Shown here one piece after another: positions 1 to 7,688 of a stretch of 32,506 bases of DNA. The notes under the pieces are model-generated. The model worked only from the letters and a program-made list of their open reading frames with translations. It was not told the origin of the DNA and made no database searches. The position numbers and the translations under genes were made by a program. The stretch is from Candidatus Wallbacteria bacterium. Lineage in GTDB: Bacteria > Muiribacteriota > UBA6191 > JACPRK01. The stretch lies in contig JACPRK010000147.1 in the NCBI GenBank assembly GCA_016190005.1, positions 1 to 32,506 on the forward strand, given 5' to 3'. Numbering within the stretch: position 1 is the first letter of the stretch; each line of letters begins with the position of its first letter.

Positions 1-104
1 AAGCGAAACCGGGAAGCGGACGGAACCCAAACCGGGAAAGGGATAGAGGTAGCAGAGAACAGGAATTCGGGAATCGAACGGACAGGTTCAGTTTTCCGTT
101 GCCT

Positions 105-139
105 GTTCCCGGTCCCCGGTTCCCTGTTCCCTGTTTGTT
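105..139. repeat. short tandem heptamer repeat downstream of modC
   Basis: Five consecutive 7-base units are seen: GTTCCCG, GTCCCCG, GTTCCCT, GTTCCCT and a decayed GTTTGTT. They lie in the 155-base stretch beyond the stop codon of modC. The same stretch also carries two identical copies of AAACCGGGAA at 6-15 and 29-38. I see no gene in 1-155. The repeat is a simple-sequence tract; a function is not evident. Confidence 0.7.
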
Positions 140-155
140 TTTCCCCGACGCTCTC

Positions 156-1226
156 CTAGAGCACGGAGACGGCCTTCACCTGCGCGAAGACCTCGCGGCC
201 GGGCTCCAGGGCCAGCCGGGCCGCGGAGCGCCGCGTCACGAGCGACCAGAGCGTCGTGCCCGCACAGTCCAGCCGCACCAGCGTCTCCGCCGGGTTCCTG
301 GGCGCCAGCGACGTGACGCGCGCCGCGAGGATGTTGGAGATGCTCGAACCTTCGGGCCTCGAGAGTGCGAGCGACACGTCGCGCGCATGCAGCAGGACGC
401 GTACCTCATGCCCCATCGGCAGGTCGCGGCGGGGCACGTGGAAGCTGCCGCCGGGGAAGTCGAGGAGCATCAGGTCGAACTCCTCGTCCTGCCCTGCAAC
501 CCTCGTGAGGATGACGGCCTGGGCGTCCTCTTGCCCGCCGAGGATCTCTTCCAGCGCGGCGCGAAGCTCTCCCAGCGGTCCGCAGGCCTGCACGCGGCCG
601 GCCTCCATCAGCACCAGCGTGTCGGCCATACGCGCGGCCTCGGCTGCACCATGGGTGACGTAGACCACCGGGATGGAGAGCTGGTCGTGGAGTCGCTCCA
701 GGTACGGCAGGATCTCGGTCTTGCTCGCGGAGTCGAGGGCCGCCAGCGGCTCGTCAAGCAGTAGGAGGCGCGGGCTCGACAAGAGCGTGCGCGCGATGGC
801 GACACGCTGCTTCTCGCCGCCGGAGAGATTGGCCGTCGAGCGGTTCATGAGGCGGGAGAGTCCGAGGAGCTCGACGGCCTCGCCATGCTCGACCTTGCGC
901 TCGGCGGCGGGGACCAAGCGCATCGCGAAGGCCAAGTTCCCAGCTACGTCCAGATGTGGGAAAAGGCCCGGGGCCTGAAAAACGAAGCCGACGGCACGTC
1001 TGTGAGTCGGGACAAAGATGCCGCGGGAGTCGTCTTGCCAGACGTCGTCACGCACCCGGAGATATCCGCCGCGCGCCCTTTCGAGGCCGGCCAGGCATCG
1101 GAGGAACGTGGTCTTGCCGCAACCCGATGGGCCGAAGAGCACGGCCACGCCGTGATCGGGCCACGTCAGCTCCACATCCAGCGCGAAGCCCGGGCGCTCG
1201 AGTCGAAATCTGGCCTCGATGCTCAC
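156..1226 (-). CDS. modC: molybdate ABC transporter ATP-binding protein ModC
   Basis: This is the ATPase that drives molybdate import on the cytoplasmic face of the ModB channel. The 356-residue protein has Walker A GPSGCGKT near residue 33, the ABC signature LSGGEKQR, and Walker B LLLLDEP followed by the D-loop ALD. The switch histidine is in VTHGAAEA. A C-terminal part of about 65 residues fits the molybdate-binding TOBE/Mop domain typical of ModC. I chose the GTG start (VSIEARF) because it overlaps the modB stop by four bases (GTGA), as expected for translational coupling. The reading frame stays open upstream to about 1805, but that part is only the shadow of modB. ModC rather than a sulfate or iron paralogue is supported by the neighbouring modA and modB and by the family length. 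Confidence 0.93.
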   Translation of the reverse strand: MSIEARFRLERPGFALDVELTWPDHGVAVLFGPSGCGKTTFLRCLAGLERARGGYLRVRDDVWQDDSRGIFVPTHRRAVGFVFQAPGLFPHLDVAGNLAFAMRLVPAAERKVEHGEAVELLGLSRLMNRSTANLSGGEKQRVAIARTLLSSPRLLLLDEPLAALDSASKTEILPYLERLHDQLSIPVVYVTHGAAEAARMADTLVLMEAGRVQACGPLGELRAALEEILGGQEDAQAVILTRVAGQDEEFDLMLLDFPGGSFHVPRRDLPMGHEVRVLLHARDVSLALSRPEGSSISNILAARVTSLAPRNPAETLVRLDCAGTTLWSLVTRRSAARLALEPGREVFAQVKAVSVL

Positions 1227-1897
1227 AGCCGCGCCCGCTCGAAGCGGCGATTGACGAGGTACAGGCTGACGAGCAGCGTGAAGGAGAAGAGGAGAAGGCC
1301 ACCCGAGAGCATCTGCGCGCTGGCGTGGTCGAGCGCCTCGGCGTGGTCGTAGATGGCGATGGAGAGGACGCGCGTGACGCCGGGGATGTTGCCGCCGACC
1401 ATCAAGATGACGCCGAACTCGCCGAGCGTGTGAGCAAAGGTCATGGCAGCCGCGGAGACGAATCCGCGCCGGGCCATCGGCAGCGCGACGGTGAAGAGCC
1501 GCCGCCAGGGACCGGCCCGAAGCGTGGCGGCCACCTCGAGCGGCAGCTCTCCGACCGAGGCGAAGGCGTCCTGCAGGGGCTGCACGGCGAAGGGAAGCGA
1601 GTAGAGGACCGAGGCGACGAGGAGCCCTTCGAAGGTGAAGGCGAGATGGTGGCCTCCCAGCTTCTCGAGCCAGCCGCCGACGAATCCGCTGGGGCCGAGC
1701 AGCACCAGCAGGTAATAGCCCAGGACCGTGGGGGGCAGGACCAGCGGGAGCGCCACGACGGCCTCGATCAGGACCTTTCCCGGCCAGCGCGTGCGAGCAA
1801 GCCACCAGGCCAACGGCGTTCCTAGCGCGAGCAGGATGAGGGTTGTGGCCGCGGCCAGCCGGGCAGTCAGGAAGACTGCCGTGATGTCGCCGGCCAT
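1223..1897 (-). CDS. modB: molybdate ABC transporter permease ModB
   Basis: Inner-membrane permease of the molybdate importer, 224 residues, which is the usual ModB size. The sequence begins MAGDITAVFLTARLA and has about five hydrophobic segments. The EAA-type loop that docks on the ATPase is visible as EVAATLRAGPWRRLF followed by ALPMARRG. HTLGEFGVILMVGGNIPG is a strongly conserved ModB stretch. The ATG overlaps the modA stop by one base (TGATG), and the gene ends inside the modC start, so the three genes are one tightly coupled operon. A GTG directly upstream could also serve as start. The frame is open further upstream (to 2635), but that part is a shadow of modA. Confidence 0.93.
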   Translation of the reverse strand: MAGDITAVFLTARLAAATTLILLALGTPLAWWLARTRWPGKVLIEAVVALPLVLPPTVLGYYLLVLLGPSGFVGGWLEKLGGHHLAFTFEGLLVASVLYSLPFAVQPLQDAFASVGELPLEVAATLRAGPWRRLFTVALPMARRGFVSAAAMTFAHTLGEFGVILMVGGNIPGVTRVLSIAIYDHAEALDHASAQMLSGGLLLFSFTLLVSLYLVNRRFERARL

Positions 1898-2673
1898 CAC
1901 GGAGTGTTCCCGCCGGAAGCTGCGAAGCCGTATCGCCGAAGGATGGCGTGCGCGGCCCGACCCTCGCAGAACCTGGCGAAAGCGACGGCCTCGGAGTTGA
2001 CAGCGGCCCGCTTCAGGACGCAGAAAGACTGGTCCAGTGGCTCGTGCATCGATTCCGGGACCAGGGAGTAGCGGTCCGCGTGCGGTAGGCCCGGACTGAA
2101 GAGAAGTGAGAGCGCGACGAGGCCCGCGTCGGCGGCGCCGCTCTCGACGAGCTGTGCGGCCTGGGATACGTTTTCGCCCAGTACCAGGCGCGACTCGACG
2201 GCCGAGGTGACGCCAGCTTTCTCGAGCGCCTGCCGGGCGCGCTGGCCGTACGGCGCGTGGCGGGGATTGGCGAGAGCAAGTTTCCGGAAACGCGGGGCCG
2301 CGAGATCGGCGATGGCAACCGAGCCGGCCGCTTCGCGGGGGCACCAGACGACCAGGCGCCCGCGTGCATAGAGCCGCGGCTCTCCTGCACAGAATCCCCT
2401 CTGGCGAAGGCGCTGGGGGTACGCGGCGTCGGCGGAGAAGAAGATGTCGAACGGGGCCCCGTTCTCGATCTGCGCTGCGAGCTTTCCCGAGGAGCCGAAG
2501 ACGAGCTCGATGCTCGCCCCGGGGCGGGCGGCCGCATGCTGGGCCCGAAGCTCGGCGAGCGCGTAGCGTAAGTCCGAAGCCGCCGCGACCCGGACCGGAT
2601 CTGCCGCCGCGACCCGGGGAGCCAGCAGCAGCCAACAGGCGATGACAGCCGACAGGAAACGGACGAAGCGCAT
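1897..2673 (-). CDS. modA: molybdate-binding periplasmic protein ModA
   Basis: Substrate-binding component of the molybdate importer, 258 residues. It has a clear signal peptide: MRFVRFLSAVIACW, a hydrophobic core, then cleavage probably after RVAAA before DPVRVAAAS. The mature protein shows the ModA pattern: the AASDL strand with its oxyanion-binding serine, FGSSGKLAAQI with the second serine, GAPFDIFFSAD, and GENVSQAAQLVESGAADAG in the second lobe. The ATG at 2673 is preceded by a GGTGAG ribosome-binding site. A longer in-frame start at 2751 would place 26 non-hydrophobic residues before the signal peptide and is unlikely. First gene of modABC. Confidence 0.92.
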   Translation of the reverse strand: MRFVRFLSAVIACWLLLAPRVAAADPVRVAAASDLRYALAELRAQHAAARPGASIELVFGSSGKLAAQIENGAPFDIFFSADAAYPQRLRQRGFCAGEPRLYARGRLVVWCPREAAGSVAIADLAAPRFRKLALANPRHAPYGQRARQALEKAGVTSAVESRLVLGENVSQAAQLVESGAADAGLVALSLLFSPGLPHADRYSLVPESMHEPLDQSFCVLKRAAVNSEAVAFARFCEGRAAHAILRRYGFAASGGNTP

Positions 2674-2823
2674 CTCACCGCTCCGGGCAACCGGCGGCAC
2701 CGCAGCGCCTGCGTGGCGGCCCCTGCCGCCGACTGGCTTCGAACGACCCATTGGGTCCTTGCAGTCCTTTGCTGCTCCTGCAGCCCCGGAGCCGCATGCC
2801 GCTCTGCGCCGTCATCGGCGCCG

Positions 2824-2829
2824 AGTATA
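2824..2829 (-). promoter_or_regulatory. candidate -10 element for modABC
   Basis: On the minus strand TATACT stands out in an otherwise very GC-rich stretch, about 150 bases upstream of modA. No good -35 hexamer lies 16-18 bases before it. I searched the leader by eye for a molybdenum-cofactor riboswitch and for ModE-like dyads and saw none that I would defend. Confidence 0.3.
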
Positions 2830-2982
2830 CCGCGCCCGGCCGGCGGATTGGTCTGGCCCGGTCACCATTTCAGTAGGATTCAGCGGGTTTGAGCTGATAA
2901 CGGCCTCAGGCCAGCGAGGGGCCGTGCTATGGTGAAATGAAGCGGCGACCGCCGTGGCTAGAAGGTCCCAGGGAGGTGCGTC

Positions 2983-3657
2983 TTCAACCCACTCACCCAT
3001 TTTCTGGTCGGCTGGGTTGCGGCCAACACGGGTCCTTCGGATCGCACGACGCGCACGTGGTGTCTGATCGCCTCGCTGGCTCCCGATCTGGACGGACTCA
3101 CGCTGCTGGGAGGGCGCGAGTTCTACGTCCAGTGGCACCACGCGCTCTCGCACAACCTCCTCTTCGCGGCCCTGGGAACGGCGGCCGCCGCTCGATGGAT
3201 TGGGGCGAAGCCGTGGCAGCTCCTAAGAGTCTTTGCCTGCTTCCTGCTCCACTTCGTGGGCGATTACTACGGCTCCGGGCCCGGCTGGCCTCTGCCCCTG
3301 TTGGCCCCGTTTTCCAGCTGGCCGGTGCTCAACCCGCACGCCTGGGAGTTCAACGGCTGGCAGAGCCAGCTCGTCCTTGGAGTGGCTGCGCTGGCCACGT
3401 GCCTCATCGCTCGTGCCTGCGAGCGGACGCCGCTGGAGGCGGTCTTTCCCGGAATGGATCGAATGTTCAGCGATCTGGCCGTGCTCGGCTTCAGTCATCG
3501 CTGCTCCAGCCGTGACTGCGGCCGGACGGCCCTATACCGGTGCCATCTCTGCCGTGTCGCGAGCTGCGGCGGCCACCTGCAGTTTCTCGGCTGGGGCCGC
3601 GTGGCCTGCACCGGGTGTACCGAGAGGGATAGGCTGCCAGAGGCGCCCTCCGAATAG
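2983..3657 (+). CDS. YdjM/DUF457-like membrane-bound metal-dependent hydrolase with Cys-rich tail; start codon unclear
   Basis: In this frame a stop lies at 2959. The following codons give FNPLTHFLVGW, PDLDGLTLL, WHHALSHNLLF and HFVGDYYGSG, the histidine/aspartate motifs of the YdjM-type family (predicted membrane metal-dependent hydrolases, function poorly known). About three hydrophobic segments follow. The last 45 residues hold eight cysteines (SHRCSSRDCG, YRCHLCRVASCGG, CTGC), which look like a zinc-binding module added to the family core. No ATG, GTG or TTG is in frame before the conserved start. A GTG at 2976 preceded by GGGAGG is one frame off, so either translation starts at a rare codon or one base has been gained near 2980 (in the genome or the assembly). 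The first canonical in-frame start, GTG at 3256, would cut off most motifs. The stop lies 27 bases before the next gene. Confidence 0.65.
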   Translation, partial: FNPLTHFLVGWVAANTGPSDRTTRTWCLIASLAPDLDGLTLLGGREFYVQWHHALSHNLLFAALGTAAAARWIGAKPWQLLRVFACFLLHFVGDYYGSGPGWPLPLLAPFSSWPVLNPHAWEFNGWQSQLVLGVAALATCLIARACERTPLEAVFPGMDRMFSDLAVLGFSHRCSSRDCGRTALYRCHLCRVASCGGHLQFLGWGRVACTGCTERDRLPEAPSE

Positions 3658-3684
3658 TCCAACCGCGGACGCGACCAGGTCCTC

Positions 3685-4449
3685 ATGAGCACCGAGAAAT
3701 TCAGCGTCGAGAGGTCCTTCGCAGTCAACTCGGGCATCTCTGCCAGCGAATTTTTCTTGCAGTTCGAACGTCTGGTGCGGGAGCTCTGGGACGTCGTGAA
3801 ACGAGTGGACGACTTCGAACCCGACCAGAGAGCTCTCGCCTCGCGGGCGCTCGGCTATCTCGGACAACCGGCGTCCCATCCGTCCGCTGTCGAGCCCATG
3901 GGCCTGGTCGACGACTACGTCATTCTGGAGCGCGTCCGGGCCCGCATCTTCCCGGATTCGAAACCTCGGATCGCCGTGGGCAACGCGCTGCAGCGACTGT
4001 CGTGCTCGACTCGCGACAAGCTGGCCGAGGAGGAATCGCGCATCCTGAGCTCGGAAGGGGCGCTCCCGCAGGAGGAGTTGGAACCTCGGATCTGGAGAGC
4101 GCTGCTCCTGGCGAGGGCATGGAGTGAAGCTGCAGAGGCAGTGCCGGCGGAGCCCGGCTCGCGCGTGGCACCGATGTGGGCTCTTCTTGCCGGCGTGTCG
4201 GGCGCAATCGACTGGGTGCTCATGAGGCTTCCCCCAGGAATGCTCCTCCGGCTGGCCCTCCTGGTCGTCGTGGGAGGTGGGATGGTCTACTCCACGTTCG
4301 CCCTCATGGAGAAGGCCATTCCCGGGCTGCGCATGAGAAGTGCCGTGGTCGATCTCGTGAAGAAGCTCCGGGAGGGCAGCACCACATCGCAGACCGACGA
4401 GGTCACCCGCAAGGGAATGGAGGGGCTGCGGCACTTCTCGAAGCCTTGA
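3685..4449 (+). CDS. hypothetical membrane protein
   Basis: A 254-residue protein that I do not recognise with confidence. Residues 1-160 are helical and charged. The stretch around residues 57-90 (ALGYLGQPASHPSAVEP, then GLVDDYVILERVRARI) loosely resembles the YxxxPxDxxP...GxxDD pattern of DUF1232 (YkvA-like), but the match is weak. Two hydrophobic segments follow, about 162-180 and 186-207, so the protein is probably anchored near its C-terminus with a short positively charged cytoplasmic tail. It starts at an ATG 27 bases after the YdjM-like gene on the same strand, so the two are likely co-transcribed. It converges with the next gene. Confidence 0.7.
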   Translation: MSTEKFSVERSFAVNSGISASEFFLQFERLVRELWDVVKRVDDFEPDQRALASRALGYLGQPASHPSAVEPMGLVDDYVILERVRARIFPDSKPRIAVGNALQRLSCSTRDKLAEEESRILSSEGALPQEELEPRIWRALLLARAWSEAAEAVPAEPGSRVAPMWALLAGVSGAIDWVLMRLPPGMLLRLALLVVVGGGMVYSTFALMEKAIPGLRMRSAVVDLVKKLREGSTTSQTDEVTRKGMEGLRHFSKP

Positions 4450-4450
4450 G

Positions 4451-4478
4451 CTTGCCTGAGCGGCCACGGCGGGGCAAG
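4451..4478. terminator. possible bidirectional terminator between convergent genes
   Basis: CTTGCC (4451-4456) and GGCAAG (4473-4478) can pair. A competing GCCTTG/CAAGGC pairing (4443-4448 with 4475-4480) overlaps it. The stem sits in the 55-base gap between two convergent stop codons, where a shared terminator is expected. There is no T-tract, so support is modest. Confidence 0.3.
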
Positions 4479-4504
4479 GCGCGCGCGCCGGGGGACCATG
4501 GAAC

Positions 4505-5473
4505 CTAGGGAGCCAAGGGCGCGCTCTGGAGCTTCCTGCGCCGGCCGCCGTGGAAGTTTGGACAAGCCGTGAACGCGCCGTGCACAAGGCTGGACGTCAC
4601 CTTGCGACGCCCCAGTCCCGCCTCCAAGAGGCAGTGAGCCGGCCCCTTCTCATCCCAGTGGACGTACTTGCAGTTGAGACAAGAGCGCGCGTTGGATCGT
4701 AGCTCGGCCGTGGACAGCCTCAGGCGATCCGCCACCATGCCCAGGATGCCGCCCAGCACACTCCCTGCGAGCGCGGCGTAACCGGAGGCCGTTGTCTGCA
4801 GGCGCGTCAAGTCACCACCGGCGGCCGGAAGGTGAGCGGACAGATCACCGCCGAGCTTCCAGCCACCCCAGGCAGCCAGCAACGCCAACCCGGTAGAGAC
4901 CCAGCCCGCCAGCGGCCGGAAGACGCGCTGGCGCTGCGGGGAAGAGGCCTCGTGCGGGTGTTCGTAGCCCCAGACGGCGAACTCAGCGAGGTCCTTGGGA
5001 AGCAGCCTGGAGCGCCGCTGGATCTCCTTCAGAACTCCCGTCATCGTGGCCGAGACGACCTCGGGGCGCTGCGCCAGCACGCGAGCGAAGTCCTCCCAGG
5101 CCAGCCGGAGGTTCTCGGAGCCTCCCATCCCAGCCAGGACATGGGCGCTGCGGCGGCCGCCCGCGACGAACGCCAACTCTCCAAACACGGAGCCCGGCCC
5201 GATCCGGGTCAGAATCTCCTGGGTGCCAGAGCGATGGTGAAGGCAGATGAACACCTCTCCAGCGAGGATGAGGTGCAGATCGCGTGACTGACTGTTTTGC
5301 TCGAAGATCCTCTCACCCGGCGAGTAGAGGACATGTTGCGAGGCGGAGAGGATGCGCATCAAGTCCTCGGGGTCATTGAGCTGGAACATCCAGACCCCGC
5401 GCAGCAGCTCCAGAAGAAGCTGACGATGCGACGGATTCTCCAGGACGCGTTCGAATGTCGAGTTCTGCTTCAA
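4505..5473 (-). CDS. cyclic nucleotide-binding domain protein with two membrane segments and a four-Cys tail
   Basis: A 322-residue protein. Residues about 28-135 form a cNMP-binding (CAP-type) beta-roll: LYSPGERIFEQN, then LHLILAGEV, and the phosphate-binding cassette FGELAFVAGGRRSAHV at 97-112. FGEL..GGRRSA contains the arginine position that contacts the cyclic phosphate, so ligand binding is plausible. There is no HTH domain, so this is not a Crp-type transcription factor. Two membrane segments follow at about 189-208 and 231-248. The C-terminus has Cys265, Cys268, Cys281 and Cys304 (SCLNCKYVHW, AHCLLEA, TACPNF), probably a metal site. It may be a membrane sensor or scaffold; its output is unknown. 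It is convergent with the preceding small membrane gene and has no obvious operon partner. Confidence 0.75.
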   Translation of the reverse strand: MKQNSTFERVLENPSHRQLLLELLRGVWMFQLNDPEDLMRILSASQHVLYSPGERIFEQNSQSRDLHLILAGEVFICLHHRSGTQEILTRIGPGSVFGELAFVAGGRRSAHVLAGMGGSENLRLAWEDFARVLAQRPEVVSATMTGVLKEIQRRSRLLPKDLAEFAVWGYEHPHEASSPQRQRVFRPLAGWVSTGLALLAAWGGWKLGGDLSAHLPAAGGDLTRLQTTASGYAALAGSVLGGILGMVADRLRLSTAELRSNARSCLNCKYVHWDEKGPAHCLLEAGLGRRKVTSSLVHGAFTACPNFHGGRRRKLQSAPLAP

Positions 5474-6394
5474 TTCAGCGGGATGACAGCTTCGTGTGCT
5501 CGGCCGTGCTCGATCGCCTTCGCCACTGATTTCCCTTCCCGTTCGTCGTAGGGTGATTCCGGCCCCATCGGGAGCGTCGGCCAGAACTGGCTACAGTCCA
5601 CCGACACAAGCGCCGGCCCGCCCACCCATCAGGTAGCCTCCGAAGTTGTCGAGGACCCGTAGCTCGAAGTCTGCGGTACAGCGCGAGTGGCTGCCAACGT
5701 GCGCAGCACCGGGAAAGAGGAAGAGCTCCGTCGAGTGCAGCAGCAGCTTCGCCCAGTGCTGACCTCGCCGGGAGGACTCCTGAGTGGAACTACCGGAACC
5801 TGTCGCGCCTCGCACGTCAACCCTCCATGAACGAACCGGCCACATCGAGGATAGCACCTACTGCGGCGAGTGCCAGGTAGTTCCTCCGACGCGGAGTGAT
5901 GGATGGCCCCCGAGTCAGGCACTTCCGGCATAGGCCGCAAGTCCTGGTGACGCGTGTCCGCACAAACGCCATCTAGGTCATCGGCTCGCTAGCCTGTCCC
6001 CGCGAAGACGAGGTGCGACTCGTGAACCACGCCCGGAAGGACCGCAACAACCGCGTCATGGCCATCCTCGCGATCGCCAGGGGGCTGCTCATCGGTCTGA
6101 GGATCGCCTGCACATCATGAGCTCGATGAGCGCGGTGTTCCTGCGCCGGGCCCGTGTTCCACTCCGACGTCACGACGACCGCCGGCTGCCTCTTGTGCGA
6201 GTCTCGTCCCGCCCGAAAATCCGTGGGACACTCTCACTTCGATTCCTGCGCCCGCGCCCGCCATGCGTTGCCCCGCGCGTTCATCCCGGCTAGCCGCGAA
6301 AGGGTGGCGTCGCCTATCATGGCGGGACACCAGGGCTTGCCGAAAGCTCGGCGCTCACCCTGCGAATTCGCTTGCCCCCCGAAGTCTCTCGTCC
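5474..6394. other. long stretch without a convincing gene
   Basis: Only short open frames are present in these 920 bases and none has a recognisable motif or a good start. On the minus strand, 5591-5857 gives an 88-residue frame whose C-terminal half (LLLHSTELFLFPGAAHV, then FELRVLDNFGGYL) reads somewhat like a real protein, but its start and partners are missing. On the plus strand around 6020-6110 a short frame (VNHARKDRNNRVMAILAI) ends at a stop. The region may hold decayed genes or long regulatory DNA. I could not identify promoters for the efflux operon in it. Confidence 0.5.
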
Positions 6395-7588
6395 ATGCAC
6401 CCGACCGTCATCGCCGTAGGGCTCGTCAGCTTCTTCACGGATCTCTCGAGCGAAATCATCTACCCGCTCCTTCCGCTCTTCCTGACCGGTCCGCTCGCCG
6501 CGGGCGCCGCGTTCGTGGGGCTGGTCGAAGGGATCGCCGAGAGCACCGCCAGCTTGCTCAAGCTCTGGAGCGGGCGGCTCTCAGACCGTCTTGGCCATCG
6601 CAAGGCCTTGATCGTGGCCGGCTACGGGCTGTCGAGCTGCGCCCGGCCGGCCATCTCGCTGGCGACAGCGCCGTTTCACGTGTTGCTCCTGCGGGTCGTC
6701 GACCGGATCGGAAAGGGCATCCGCACGGCCCCGAGAGACGCGCTCATCTCGGCCGTGACGCCGCGAGAGGAGCTTGGCCGGGCCTATGGCTATCACCGCG
6801 GTATGGACCACCTGGGGGCCGTCCTGGGCCCGCTGGTAGCGGCCTTCCTGCTGGGCCCGGCCGGACTGTCGCTGCGCACGGTGTTCGCCCTCGCGGCTAT
6901 CCCGGCCGCGATGGCGATGGCGGTGGCGATCTTCGGAGTGGCCGACGCCGCCAAGCCCGAACCGCCAGCGGCCGCGCCGGCTCACACGCTCCCCTCGACG
7001 CCGGCAGCCGAGGAGCCGCTGACCGCTTCGTTCAAGTGGCTTCTGGTGGCCGTCGTGGTCTTCGCCCTGGCCAACTCCAGCGACGCCTTTCTTCTGCTTC
7101 GCGCCACTCACCTGGGCGTGCCTGGTGAGCAGGTGCCGCTCCTCTGGTCGCTCTTGCACGTCATCAAGTCGGCCCTGGCGATGCCGGCCGGCCGGCTCGC
7201 CGACAGGCTGGGAAAGCGCCGCCTCATCGCGGGCGGCTGGGTACTCTACGCGCTCGTGTATGCGGCGCTGGCAGCGGCCAGCGCGGCCTGGCACGTCTGG
7301 CTGCTCTTCGCGGTCTACGGAGTCTTTTTCGCCCTGACGGAAGGGGCCGAGCGAGCGCTGGTCGCGGAGCTGGCACCGGGCGGACGCGCCGGTTCCGCGT
7401 TCGGTCTGTATCACCTGTCGATCGGAGTCGCCGCCCTCCCGGCCAGCCTGCTGGCGGGTGTCCTCTGGGACCAGTTCGGCGCCGCCTGGGCTCTCGGGCT
7501 CGGAGCGGCTCTGGCGCTGACTTCGCTGATCCCGCTAGCGCTGTCCGGAAGGACCCGTCACCTTGCGGCAGTCGATTCCGGGTGCTAG
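6395..7588 (+). CDS. MFS transporter
   Basis: A 397-residue major facilitator with about 11-12 membrane segments. It begins MHPTVIAVGLVSFFTDLSSE, and FFTDLSSEIIYPLLPLFL is characteristic of a group of drug/metal-associated MFS proteins. The motif-A loop is GRLSDRLGHRKALI in the N-half, repeated as GRLADRLGKRRLI in the C-half. RIGKGIRTAPRDALI is also typical of the group. The frame is open about 130 bases upstream of this ATG, but the homology begins here. It precedes the RND system by 100 bases on the same strand, so it probably belongs to the same operon. The substrate cannot be read from the sequence; the neighbours suggest a metal ion, metal complex or metalloid. Confidence 0.85.
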   Translation: MHPTVIAVGLVSFFTDLSSEIIYPLLPLFLTGPLAAGAAFVGLVEGIAESTASLLKLWSGRLSDRLGHRKALIVAGYGLSSCARPAISLATAPFHVLLLRVVDRIGKGIRTAPRDALISAVTPREELGRAYGYHRGMDHLGAVLGPLVAAFLLGPAGLSLRTVFALAAIPAAMAMAVAIFGVADAAKPEPPAAAPAHTLPSTPAAEEPLTASFKWLLVAVVVFALANSSDAFLLLRATHLGVPGEQVPLLWSLLHVIKSALAMPAGRLADRLGKRRLIAGGWVLYALVYAALAAASAAWHVWLLFAVYGVFFALTEGAERALVAELAPGGRAGSAFGLYHLSIGVAALPASLLAGVLWDQFGAAWALGLGAALALTSLIPLALSGRTRHLAAVDSGC

Positions 7589-7688
7589 GCGTCCTCCGGC
7601 GCCGGCCGGCCTGCGCGCCGGCCAGCGTGCGCCTTGCCCGGATGCACACCCCAAGCCTTGCTCCGCGCCCAGCCGCGCGAGGAACCGC

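Noticed and set aside
66..82. GGGAATCGAACGG, resembling an antisense tRNA T-loop
   Set aside because: No acceptor, D or anticodon stem can be found around it.
2674..2936. Possible molybdenum-cofactor riboswitch or ModE site upstream of modA
   Set aside because: No conserved riboswitch core or ModE-type dyad was visible by eye; a covariance search (Infernal, Moco_RNA) would be decisive.
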